This document shows, in pieces, positions 8,181 through 15,623 of a DNA stretch of 56,270 nt. The stretch is from positions 1 to 56,270 of the forward strand of contig JALNYB010000002.1 in NCBI GenBank assembly GCA_023230065.1, given 5' to 3'. The position numbers were made by a program, and so were the translations under genes. The notes under the pieces were generated by a model, which was given only the letters and a program-made list of their open reading frames with translations, was not told where the DNA came from and did not search any database. The stretch comes from Candidatus Methanomethylophilaceae archaeon. GTDB taxonomy: Archaea; Thermoplasmatota; Thermoplasmata; Methanomassiliicoccales; Methanomethylophilaceae. The first letter of the stretch is position 1. Every line of letters starts with the position of its first letter.

Positions 8181-9251
8181 TTGAGTAGGAAACTGTTCAC
8201 AGTGGGTCCAGTAAACGTAGAACCGGAAGTTTTGCAGGCTATGACCAAGCCGATGATCACACACAGGTCCAAAGAGTATAAAGCGCTTCATGGCGCAATC
8301 ATTGAGAAAATGAAAAAGGCACTCAACACAGACCAAGATATCTTTATGGTCGGAGGATCGGCATCGATCTTCCTTGAAGGAGCCATTAGGAACGGAGTTC
8401 AGAGCAAATCACTCGGAATCACCAACGGTTCATTCGGACTCAGGTCCATTGAGATCGGAGAACTCAACGGGAAGGTTGTGGATAAGATCCAGGTTCCATG
8501 GGGAACGGCAATGAAGCCTGAGCATATTGCCGGTAAAGTAGGAAAAGATGTCGAGATGGTCCATTGGGTCAGTAACGAATCCTCTACCGGAGTATTCAGT
8601 AATTCAACTGCACTTGCAACAGAAGTTAGATCGCAGAATCCAGATGCATTAGTCATGGTCGACGCGGTGACATCCGCATTTGCAATGGATCTTAAGTTGA
8701 AAGAGCTTCAGCCAGATGCACTTATATTCGGAACACAGAAAGCGCTTGCACTCCCCCCAGGACTCGCGATGGTTGTAGTTTCTGAGAAGATGATGGATAA
8801 ATCCAAGACGGTATCGAATAAAGGTTTCTATACTGATTTTGTTAAATTGAAAAAGCAGAATGATGAAAATTATGCACTTACAACGCCGCCTGTATCTCTC
8901 ATGTATGCTCTTGACTTTCAATTAGATCGCATTTTGAAAGAAGGAATGGCAACAAGATATGCAAGACATCAGGAAATGGCAGAACTTGTCAGGAACTGGG
9001 CAAAGAAAAATCTCTACGGTATCTTCCCAGAAGAAGGCTACCAATCAAACACCATCGGTGTGTTAAATCGCGGAAAATTAGATTTCGATAAATTCCACTC
9101 AGCGCTCAAGACCAAAGGATACGAGATATCCAACGGCTATGGCGAAGTCAAAGAAAATACATTCAGGATCGGCCATATGGGAGATATCACTTCTATAAGG
9201 GTTAAAGAGCTTCTTTCCGTAATGGATGAAACATTGGAGGAAATGCAATGA
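8181..9251 (+). CDS. Class V aminotransferase, probable phosphoserine aminotransferase role
   Basis: A 356-aa PLP enzyme of the alanine-glyoxylate/serine-pyruvate aminotransferase family: KLFTVGPVNVEPEVLQAM start, the GGSAS PLP-phosphate site, VDAVTSAF, and the PLP-lysine site FGTQKALALPPGLA (about residues 187-200). It overlaps serA by ATGA, so it probably supplies the transamination of 3-phosphohydroxypyruvate in serine synthesis, a role inferred from context. The start is uncertain: TTG at 8181 has GAGG 7 nt upstream and begins where homologues begin; GTG at 8160 would add 7 residues but has a poorly spaced AGGT. Confidence 0.85.
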   Translation: MSRKLFTVGPVNVEPEVLQAMTKPMITHRSKEYKALHGAIIEKMKKALNTDQDIFMVGGSASIFLEGAIRNGVQSKSLGITNGSFGLRSIEIGELNGKVVDKIQVPWGTAMKPEHIAGKVGKDVEMVHWVSNESSTGVFSNSTALATEVRSQNPDALVMVDAVTSAFAMDLKLKELQPDALIFGTQKALALPPGLAMVVVSEKMMDKSKTVSNKGFYTDFVKLKKQNDENYALTTPPVSLMYALDFQLDRILKEGMATRYARHQEMAELVRNWAKKNLYGIFPEEGYQSNTIGVLNRGKLDFDKFHSALKTKGYEISNGYGEVKENTFRIGHMGDITSIRVKELLSVMDETLEEMQ

Positions 9252-10837
9252 CCACAAAAATATTAGTTTCAGATATTCTAGATAAAGACGGATTGGATAT
9301 CCTCGAAGCATCAGGCTTTCCAGTAGATGTCAAGGCCGGTCTTACAGAGGATGAATTGTGCAAGATTATTGGTGACTACGACTGTTTGATTATAAGATCA
9401 GGAACGAAGGTCACAAAGAAGGTCATCGACGCAGGGAAGAAACTTCGCGTCATTGGTCGTGCAGGTGTTGGTGTCGATAATGTAGATATCCCGTATGCTA
9501 CTGAAAAAGGAATACTTATTATGAATACTCCTTCGGCAAACATTTTGTCTGCCGCAGAGCATTCTTGCGCAATGCTTCTCTCACTCGCGAGGAACATACC
9601 GTTCGCTCATGCATCGATGCATGCAGGTGAATGGAAGAGATCTAAGTTCACTGGTGTTGAAATGAACGGAAAGGTCCTCGGTATCGTCGGAGTAGGACGT
9701 GTTGGAGGAGAAGTCGCGAAGAGGATGAAGTCGTTCAATATGACTGTTGTTGGATATGATCCATTCCTTCCAAAAGAAGTAGCTGATGAGATTGGTGTAA
9801 AGCTTACAACCTTGGAAGAGGTCCTGACAACTGCTGATTTTATTACGATCCATACTCCTCTTCTTCCAGAGACTAGGAACATGATCAGCATGGTCCAGTT
9901 CAAAACTATGAAGCCTAATGTGAGGATCGCGAATGTCGCACGTGGCGGAATAGTCAATGAGGAAGATCTTTACACAGCATTGAAAGAGAAGGTAATTGCT
10001 GGTGCAGCATTTGATGTATGGTGCAATGAACCTCTTGATGATAACGAGAAGAAACTCCTTGAGTTAGATAACCTTGTAACGACTCCACATTTGGGGGCAA
10101 GCACGGTTGAAGCACAGGAAAGAGTAGCAATAGAGGTAGCAGTCGCTGCAGTGAAATATCTGAAGGACAACGTTATCACGAACGCTATTAACGCTCCACG
10201 CGGAAAACTCGATCCAGAGACAGCTAATTACGTACCGCTCGCAGAGCGCATGGGTGTATTTATTCACCAGGTTAATGGAAACAATCCCATCGATGAGCTG
10301 GAGGTTACATATTGTGGTGAGCTCGCAAAGAAACAGACAAAACTTCTGACTGTTTCAGCAGTTGTCGGTGTTTTGAAGAATATTGTTGGTGTCGACAATG
10401 CTAACATTATAAATGCACTGCCCGTTGCAAAATCGAAAGGCATCGCCATCAAGGAGTCTTCAACAGAAAAATCTGATGAATATTCAAATATGATTGAGAT
10501 CAAGATCAAATCCAAAGGCAAAGAAACAGTTATTCGCGGAACCGTATTTGGAGATCAGCCAAGACTAGTAGGCTATAATGATTTTTCATTCGATGCTCCC
10601 ATGTCGGGCGACATGATCTTTGTGTCATACTCTGATGCACCAGGAGTTGTCGGAGCAGTAGGATCAGTTCTAGGGGACAATAAAGTTAATATCGCTCAGA
10701 TGTCAGTTTCAAGATCGGGTAAACATGCTCTCATGGTGATCACAGTTGATCAGAATGTATCGACAGAGATCCTGAGCAAAATCTGCAAAGTGACAGGAAG
10801 CACGGATGCCAAGTTTGTGGATCTTGTAGAGAATTGA
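9248..10837 (+). CDS. serA: D-3-phosphoglycerate dehydrogenase
   Basis: A 529-aa first enzyme of serine synthesis, oxidising 3-phosphoglycerate with NAD. In order: an N-terminal substrate domain (KILVSDILDKDGLDIL); the NAD-binding domain with GIVGVGRVGGEVAKRM (about residues 143-158); the catalytic signature NVARGGIVNEEDL and the active-site His in TTPHLGAST; an intervening domain (about residues 320-450); and a C-terminal ACT domain (GVVGAVGSVLGDNKVNIAQMSVSR) that commonly binds serine. The length fits the long, ACT-containing form. Its start lies in the stop of the upstream aminotransferase. Confidence 0.96.
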   Translation: MTTKILVSDILDKDGLDILEASGFPVDVKAGLTEDELCKIIGDYDCLIIRSGTKVTKKVIDAGKKLRVIGRAGVGVDNVDIPYATEKGILIMNTPSANILSAAEHSCAMLLSLARNIPFAHASMHAGEWKRSKFTGVEMNGKVLGIVGVGRVGGEVAKRMKSFNMTVVGYDPFLPKEVADEIGVKLTTLEEVLTTADFITIHTPLLPETRNMISMVQFKTMKPNVRIANVARGGIVNEEDLYTALKEKVIAGAAFDVWCNEPLDDNEKKLLELDNLVTTPHLGASTVEAQERVAIEVAVAAVKYLKDNVITNAINAPRGKLDPETANYVPLAERMGVFIHQVNGNNPIDELEVTYCGELAKKQTKLLTVSAVVGVLKNIVGVDNANIINALPVAKSKGIAIKESSTEKSDEYSNMIEIKIKSKGKETVIRGTVFGDQPRLVGYNDFSFDAPMSGDMIFVSYSDAPGVVGAVGSVLGDNKVNIAQMSVSRSGKHALMVITVDQNVSTEILSKICKVTGSTDAKFVDLVEN

Positions 10838-10854
10838 ATTAGGAGAGTACAGAA

Positions 10855-11247
10855 ATGATCGCAACAATCACCGTAGAAGACCTTACACAGGCAATTAAGA
10901 ATAGCATAGACAACACCAAAGAGATGGAGGTCGAGCAGGCTTATGCATTAGCGCAGCATGTTTTGAATTTCTTTGGATATTCTGATAGGATCATCGACAA
11001 TATCCTTGAGCCTGAGGATCGTGATGCATTCTATATGTTGGAAGATGCAGGCATTCTTACTACGGAGAGGGAAGAGACCACTCTGTATGATGGAAGGGAA
11101 TGGAGGATCCATTATTGGCTTTTCAGAAGAGAGAAGATCGGGGAGCTCATGGCCCACACTCGTACCATTGCTGCCGATACCGGCGAAGAGGACACGGTCT
11201 ATACAGATCTTCCCGATGATATTTGGGATAGAACTAATAAAGAATGA
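10855..11247 (+). CDS. Small conserved archaeal protein (possibly DUF6015)
   Basis: 130 aa, acidic and mostly helical. It has a helical N-terminus (TVEDLTQAIKNSI...QAYALAQHVLNFFGYSDRIIDN) and a winged-helix-like middle (LEPEDRDAFYMLEDAGILTTEREETTLYDGREWRIHYW) ending in an acidic tail. The helix pattern and the beta-hairpin WRIHYWLF suggest a wHTH fold, but no DNA-binding role is proven. GGAGAG precedes the ATG. It lies between serA and the XPD helicase on the same strand. The DUF6015 label is from memory. Confidence 0.6.
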   Translation: MIATITVEDLTQAIKNSIDNTKEMEVEQAYALAQHVLNFFGYSDRIIDNILEPEDRDAFYMLEDAGILTTEREETTLYDGREWRIHYWLFRREKIGELMAHTRTIAADTGEEDTVYTDLPDDIWDRTNKE

Positions 11248-11265
11248 TCTTCAAGGTAAATTGAG

Positions 11266-13149
11266 ATGGATCTTTTTCCGTATCAATACAAAGGAGACCA
11301 ACAATCGATCATCAGGCTGATCAAAAAAGCTGTTACGGACGGCCGATCAGTCGTGATCGAATCAGGTACCGGAACAGGAAAGACCGTTGTATCTCTGACG
11401 GGAGCATTGGAAGCGGCATTAGGAACCGGTAAGAAGATAATTTATCTTACCAGGACCAAATCTCAGCAGAAACAAATTATCTCAGAGGTCAGGCAGATAT
11501 CTAAGAAAGTATCTGTTTTCTGTGTAGGATTGCAGGGAAGAAGCAGTTCTACATGCCCGATGATGGCATTGGATTCAGATCTTGCATACGGGACTTCTGA
11601 AGAATTATCGAAGCTTTGCTCCGAATACAAGAAAAAGAACGGGAGCAGCTCTTCCTGTAAATTTTATGATACTATTGAAAATACCGATATTGATCTTCAT
11701 ATCGATTTTCTCAAGAATGAACATCCTCAGTCTGAGGAGTTTGTAGCTTATTGCAAAAAGAAAGAGTTGTGTCCATATGAATTAGTGAAATATGCATTGC
11801 CTCACGCGGATGTCGTTGCCGCGCCGTATCCATTTGTATTCATGCCTCATGTTATGGATCATTTCATCCAATGGTTGAGTGTTCCTATTTCAGAAATGAT
11901 AATAATAGTTGATGAGGCACACAATCTTCCTAATTATTTGAGAGACGTGATGACTTGCGAATATAGTTTGAAGTCATTAGAGCTTGCAGAAAAAGAGGGA
12001 AAAGATTGGAAGGATCCAGAGATCTGCAAAGGGCTATCGGTAACGGATCTTGTTGCAGTTGTAAGAGAATGCATGGATCTGGCATTGTCTGAATATCTTG
12101 ATGGCGATGATGGTGTGATCCCATCAACATTTTTACAGGATGAGTTGATGGATCGTTTGGGAATGTCATCTGTTTCTCTTACTGCCATATACAAAGGACT
12201 TGTGGATTTTGGCGAGATTATCGTCAGTCAGAAGAAGGTTCAGCACAAACTTCCTCGCACGTATGTCGGAGCATTTGGAAGATTCTTGATGGAATGGAGT
12301 GCATGTGATGAAGAGACGTACATAAGTCTTATAGTCGGTGGAGAGAATCCCAAATTCCAGGCATTTTGTCTCGATCCGTACGAGGCTGCAGAACCGCTTA
12401 GGGCCTGTTGGTCATCAATTAGCATGTCTGGAACGTTGGAACCTCTTGCAGATTATTCTCATGAAATAGGGTTAGAGGATTGTATAGAAGAGACATTTCC
12501 GACGCCGTTCTCCAAAGAGAATTTGAAACTCCTGTATGTGGATAATGTTTCTACTAATTTTGAGGAAATGAAGAATATTCCAGATACGTATGAGAATATC
12601 AAAGAATATGTTATTAAATTGGTGAGATGTGTTCACAAGAATACAGCTGTATTTTTTTCTTCGTATGCGCTAATGGATAGATTTATCGCCGATGGCGTTC
12701 CAGAATTAATCGATAGGGAAGTGTTCTTCGAAAGGAGAGGAATGCTACAGGCTGAACTTATGGATGTCGTTTCTGATTTTCGTGCATCATATGGGAGTGT
12801 TTTGTTCTGTGTTACAGGTGGAAGAATCAGCGAGGGATTGGATTTTCCAGATAAGGATATGGAATTGGCGATTCTAGTAGGTATTCCGTTTCCTAAGCCT
12901 ACCGCTAAGGTGGCAGCATTGCAAAGGTATTGTGCTTTTCGTTTTGGTAATGGTTGGGAACACGCGGTTAAAGTACCTGCGATGAGAAAAATGAGACAGG
13001 CAATAGGGAGATTGATAAGATCGGAGACCGACCGCGGGGTAGCAGTCATTCTTGACAGAAGAGTATCAACAATGGAGGATATCAAGGTAGAATTGACAAA
13101 AGACCCATGTAAGGAAGTACAGACCTTCTTTTCATATGGGCAAAAATAA
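11266..13149 (+). CDS. xpd: XPD/Rad3-type Fe-S DNA helicase
   Basis: A 627-aa superfamily 2 5'-3' helicase of nucleotide excision repair. The Walker A motif is SGTGTGKT (residues 33-40) and motif II is VDEAHN. Cysteines fitting the [4Fe-4S] ligands are C97 (GRSSSTCP), C118, C131 and C169 (KELCPYE). The second RecA-like domain has FCVTGGRISEGLDFP and the motif VI arginines in RQAIGRLIRSETDRG. The length is close to archaeal XPD. It starts 18 nt after the small upstream gene. The second gene downstream is convergent. Confidence 0.94.
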   Translation: MDLFPYQYKGDQQSIIRLIKKAVTDGRSVVIESGTGTGKTVVSLTGALEAALGTGKKIIYLTRTKSQQKQIISEVRQISKKVSVFCVGLQGRSSSTCPMMALDSDLAYGTSEELSKLCSEYKKKNGSSSSCKFYDTIENTDIDLHIDFLKNEHPQSEEFVAYCKKKELCPYELVKYALPHADVVAAPYPFVFMPHVMDHFIQWLSVPISEMIIIVDEAHNLPNYLRDVMTCEYSLKSLELAEKEGKDWKDPEICKGLSVTDLVAVVRECMDLALSEYLDGDDGVIPSTFLQDELMDRLGMSSVSLTAIYKGLVDFGEIIVSQKKVQHKLPRTYVGAFGRFLMEWSACDEETYISLIVGGENPKFQAFCLDPYEAAEPLRACWSSISMSGTLEPLADYSHEIGLEDCIEETFPTPFSKENLKLLYVDNVSTNFEEMKNIPDTYENIKEYVIKLVRCVHKNTAVFFSSYALMDRFIADGVPELIDREVFFERRGMLQAELMDVVSDFRASYGSVLFCVTGGRISEGLDFPDKDMELAILVGIPFPKPTAKVAALQRYCAFRFGNGWEHAVKVPAMRKMRQAIGRLIRSETDRGVAVILDRRVSTMEDIKVELTKDPCKEVQTFFSYGQK

Positions 13150-13163
13150 TAAGGTTGAGTATT

Positions 13164-13439
13164 ATGGGGAATTTTATGGAGATTATTGTTGATGATGATG
13201 TAAAAAAGATGATCATGTCGGAAGGACGTGATTATAGAATATGTACTGCTTGCATGGGCCCGGCGTTAGTACCTGTTACAGTTAAGAGACCGAAAGATTC
13301 TGACATCAAGATAAAGATCGGAAACAATACTCTTTATGTTTCATCTGTTCAAGCGAGATACATAAACGAGATCACGATGGATATGAAATATGATCAAGAC
13401 GAGATCGACTCTTGTCCTGTGTTTTATCATAGATTATAA
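13164..13439 (+). CDS. Small cysteine-containing protein, unknown
   Basis: 91 aa. The middle holds a CTACMGP pair and a beta-rich stretch (IKIKIGNNTLYVSSVQARYINEITMDMKY) ending with a single Cys near the C-terminus (DSCPVFYH). The layout of beta strands with one internal CxxC and one late Cys recalls HesB/IscA-type Fe-S carrier folds, but the cysteine spacing differs and I do not claim the family. The start could be 13164 (GGTTGA 5 nt upstream) or 13176 (GGGGA 5 nt upstream, giving MEIIVDDDV). It lies 14 nt after xpd and its last 6 nt overlap the convergent ThiI-like gene. Confidence 0.6.
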   Translation: MGNFMEIIVDDDVKKMIMSEGRDYRICTACMGPALVPVTVKRPKDSDIKIKIGNNTLYVSSVQARYINEITMDMKYDQDEIDSCPVFYHRL

Positions 13440-14057
13440 TTGTACAGCATTATCTGCAGAGTTCTTAACTATGGCCTCAAGATCAATGGCTATATCGAAG
13501 TTCTTTACTTTATCGGGGTCTGCCTCAGTTATAGGTTTCAAAGGGACAATTGTACATCCTGTGGTCGGTAGTATAGATATTTCATAAGTTCCGATTTGTT
13601 TTGCGATAGCCTCAATCTCTAATTTATCATAGCCTATCAATGGTCTTACGACAGGGAAATTGAGTCCTATATTCTCCGACCTTATATTTTTAAGGGTTTG
13701 TGAGGCCACTTGTCCGAGGGAATCTCCCATGATTATGCCTGAACATCCAAGCTTTTTTGCTAGTTCTCTGGCAGTTCTTTGCATTATTCTTTTGCACATA
13801 ACGCATTGGTAGTTGTTATCACAGTTTTTGTGGATGACTTCCTGAGATATACCATGGGGTGCGGACCACAGTGGCATTTCTTGGCCTGTGACTTTTCTGA
13901 GTTGTTCTGTGAGTTCTTTCACTCGGTCGAGTGATTTATCTTCGGCGAAGGGACGGTTGTCCATATGTAGAAGTATAACTTCTGCGCCTGCGCGACTCAT
14001 TATGTATGAGGATACTGGAGAATCGATACCACCGGAGATAAGTGCGATAAGTTTCAT
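13434..14057 (-). CDS. ThiI-like PP-loop protein lacking the THUMP region
   Basis: A 207-aa adenylating domain resembling the C-terminal half of ThiI, the tRNA 4-thiouridine synthetase. The PP-loop SGGIDSPV lies at residues 8-15 and the family tail ILPTTGCTIVPLKP is present. CVMCKR (about residues 83-88) adds a CxxC. Full ThiI is about 390 aa with NFLD and THUMP domains before the PP-loop; none is encoded here, and the start is fixed by an ATGA overlap with the 58-aa gene. It may act with a separate RNA-binding partner or modify something else. Neighbouring genes concern RNA. Confidence 0.8.
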   Translation of the reverse strand: MKLIALISGGIDSPVSSYIMSRAGAEVILLHMDNRPFAEDKSLDRVKELTEQLRKVTGQEMPLWSAPHGISQEVIHKNCDNNYQCVMCKRIMQRTARELAKKLGCSGIIMGDSLGQVASQTLKNIRSENIGLNFPVVRPLIGYDKLEIEAIAKQIGTYEISILPTTGCTIVPLKPITEADPDKVKNFDIAIDLEAIVKNSADNAVQL

Positions 14058-14230
14058 GTATTGAACCTTCCGACCTCTACGCCGCCCACAAATTCTCCGG
14101 GAGCGTCATATTCCTCATCTTCGCTAATCATGCTATACATGGCTTTTATGAAGTCTTTTAGATCTTTGACCTCGGTCCTTAATGCTTTGACCTCGGCTTT
14201 CAAAGATTCTACATCTTTATCTTCTATCAT
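14054..14230 (-). CDS. 58-aa small coiled-coil protein
   Basis: A short gene coupled on both sides by ATGA overlaps: its start lies in the csl4 stop and its stop lies in the ThiI-like start. The first 30 residues (MIEDKDVESLKAEVKALRTEV and onward) have leucines and charged residues in heptad spacing, typical of a short coiled coil. The second half is an acidic loop followed by a Gly-rich ending (DAPGEFVGGVEVGRFNT). Such tight packing makes it very likely to be a real gene. Function unknown; it may be a dimerisation or adaptor partner for one of its neighbours. Confidence 0.75.
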   Translation of the reverse strand: MIEDKDVESLKAEVKALRTEVKDLKDFIKAMYSMISEDEEYDAPGEFVGGVEVGRFNT

Positions 14231-14787
14231 ATTTTCACGTCGCCGTAATCATCGGCAAGTTTTCTAGGCATTGAACGTTCGCATACTGGGCAGTAGAGAC
14301 CGTGGCCTTTTTTTACAAATTCTGTTTTGCACTGTCCGCACAATGAACGAATGACACCTAAGTGATCTTCTTTTGTAGTAAGTTGGAGTGAGGGTTTTGT
14401 TCCTATGACGCGTGCGCGAATGAAATCTCCTTTTCTGAGTTCTTTTGAAACATCGTCCGTGTATCCTTGTGATATTTTCGAAACATGGATAGTTGCATAA
14501 GTCTCGTTTCCGATGCCTCTCGTTGTCCCATCTTTGGCAACTACGTCCGCTGTTGCCATGGTGTTTCTGATGTCTGATACTACAGCGTAAACGACATCTC
14601 CGGTTTTCAGGATGTTAGGTGGGTTGGGGGATACGACTCTGGCAACACATTCGTTGTCATCTAATTCTAATATACCGATTTGTGATGCGTAGATTTTACC
14701 GTTATCTGCAAACGTACCGTCAGAGGCCAAATATTCTTCTTCTTCCGCAACCTCGTCTCCGGGAAATACTTCAATTTTATCTGTCAT
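14227..14787 (-). CDS. csl4: Exosome RNA-binding protein Csl4
   Basis: A 186-aa cap subunit of the archaeal RNA exosome. The N-terminal domain (FPGDEVAEEEEYLASDGTFADNGKIYAS) leads to an S1 RNA-binding domain (about residues 55-140, with GDVVYAVVSDIR and GDFIRARVIG) and a C-terminal zinc ribbon with CGQC and CPVC pairs (CGQCKTEFVKKGHGLYCPVCER). The start is placed at 14787 because GGTGA lies 4 nt upstream of that ATG; a longer TTG-started version has no such site. It is in an operon with the METTL5-like methyltransferase. Confidence 0.93.
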   Translation of the reverse strand: MTDKIEVFPGDEVAEEEEYLASDGTFADNGKIYASQIGILELDDNECVARVVSPNPPNILKTGDVVYAVVSDIRNTMATADVVAKDGTTRGIGNETYATIHVSKISQGYTDDVSKELRKGDFIRARVIGTKPSLQLTTKEDHLGVIRSLCGQCKTEFVKKGHGLYCPVCERSMPRKLADDYGDVKI

Positions 14788-14791
14788 TTTA

Positions 14792-15397
14792 TCACCTAAT
14801 ATTGACGACAATTATGTCAATGCTGTGTTTTTCTTTACTGTGGAATGAAAAGGTATGAGGGATAACGTACTTATACGTTTTATTATAAGCTATCACACGA
14901 CCCTTCTCTTCCACATATTCTTTTATGAATTCCGTGGTGTTTGCCATATGTATCGAATAGATGCATTCAGCGGATTCAATTGCTTTATCTAGGAATGCGC
15001 GATCTGCACGGCGCGTTTGGCAACCGAATGGAGGATTCATGAATACAGTGTCAGCACCCTCATCTATATCATTGATATCCGACTGTTTGAATTCTATATC
15101 TGCATTGAACGATTTGGCGCATTCTTTTGCGACATTCAGGGCACTCACAGAGATATCATATCCTACTGTTATTCCTGCACCCAATAACCAAGCGCCTATT
15201 GAGAAGATGCCGGTTCCGCAGCCCAGATCAAGGATTTTCATATTTTGAATATCGCCTTTGCTGTATGCGTAGTATAGTATGTCGGCAGCTATCACCGCAG
15301 GCGTTTGATATTGTTCCAATGCAGGGTCTGGATCTACAAATGAAGGGATTTTCTCCAATGTAATTTCGAGATCTCTTTTTTTCATTTTTGTGCCCAT
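14792..15397 (-). CDS. METTL5-like RNA adenine N6-methyltransferase
   Basis: A 201-aa Rossmann-fold SAM-dependent methyltransferase. Motif I is ILDLGCGTGIFSIGA (about residues 54-68), followed by GYDIS, and the catalytic motif is NPPFG (about residues 119-123), the signature of N6-adenine enzymes. The N-terminal EQYQTPAVIAADIL and the sequence around NPPFGCQ match the METTL5 family, which methylates a small-subunit rRNA adenine in eukaryotes. It is the first gene of an RNA-related operon. Its upstream region is shared with divergent gltB and holds a 35-bp palindrome. ATG at 15385 is an alternative start. Confidence 0.85.
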   Translation of the reverse strand: MGTKMKKRDLEITLEKIPSFVDPDPALEQYQTPAVIAADILYYAYSKGDIQNMKILDLGCGTGIFSIGAWLLGAGITVGYDISVSALNVAKECAKSFNADIEFKQSDINDIDEGADTVFMNPPFGCQTRRADRAFLDKAIESAECIYSIHMANTTEFIKEYVEEKGRVIAYNKTYKYVIPHTFSFHSKEKHSIDIIVVNIR

Positions 15398-15449
15398 TTT
15401 AGATATTGTTGTCTCTGATAAAAAATTCTTGGATTACATATACTCAGAT

Positions 15450-15484
15450 TTAAACATTCAAAAATGCCATTTTTGTATGTTTAA
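15450..15484. promoter_or_regulatory. 35-bp near-perfect palindrome, candidate operator
   Basis: Two 17-nt arms with a single mismatch (arm centres TTAAACATTC and its complement ATGTTTAA at the far end) around a 1-nt spacer C at 15467. It sits between the divergent METTL5-like and gltB genes, 53 nt from the former's start and about 65 nt upstream of the probable gltB TATA box. With almost no loop it looks like a protein-binding dyad, not a terminator. Confidence 0.55.
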
Positions 15485-15544
15485 TTGCTCAAATGACTTA
15501 TACACTAACCTATTTATTTCTTTTTGACTAACCATCTAATAATT

Positions 15545-15557
15545 AACTATTTATATC
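15545..15557 (+). promoter_or_regulatory. Probable TATA box of gltB
   Basis: ACTATTTATATCG is the best TATA-like sequence upstream of gltB. It predicts transcription from about 15576 and a leader of about 48 nt carrying the GGTGA site that precedes the ATG at 15624. Confidence 0.45.
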
Positions 15558-15623
15558 GCATCATATGGTTTATGAATCATTGTGTGTAGATCCAATCATC
15601 TATCGCAATAATGGTGATTAAGA

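Noticed and set aside
14061..14267. 68-codon plus-strand ORF
   Set aside because: It is the antisense shadow of the tightly coupled 58-aa minus-strand gene and the end of csl4.
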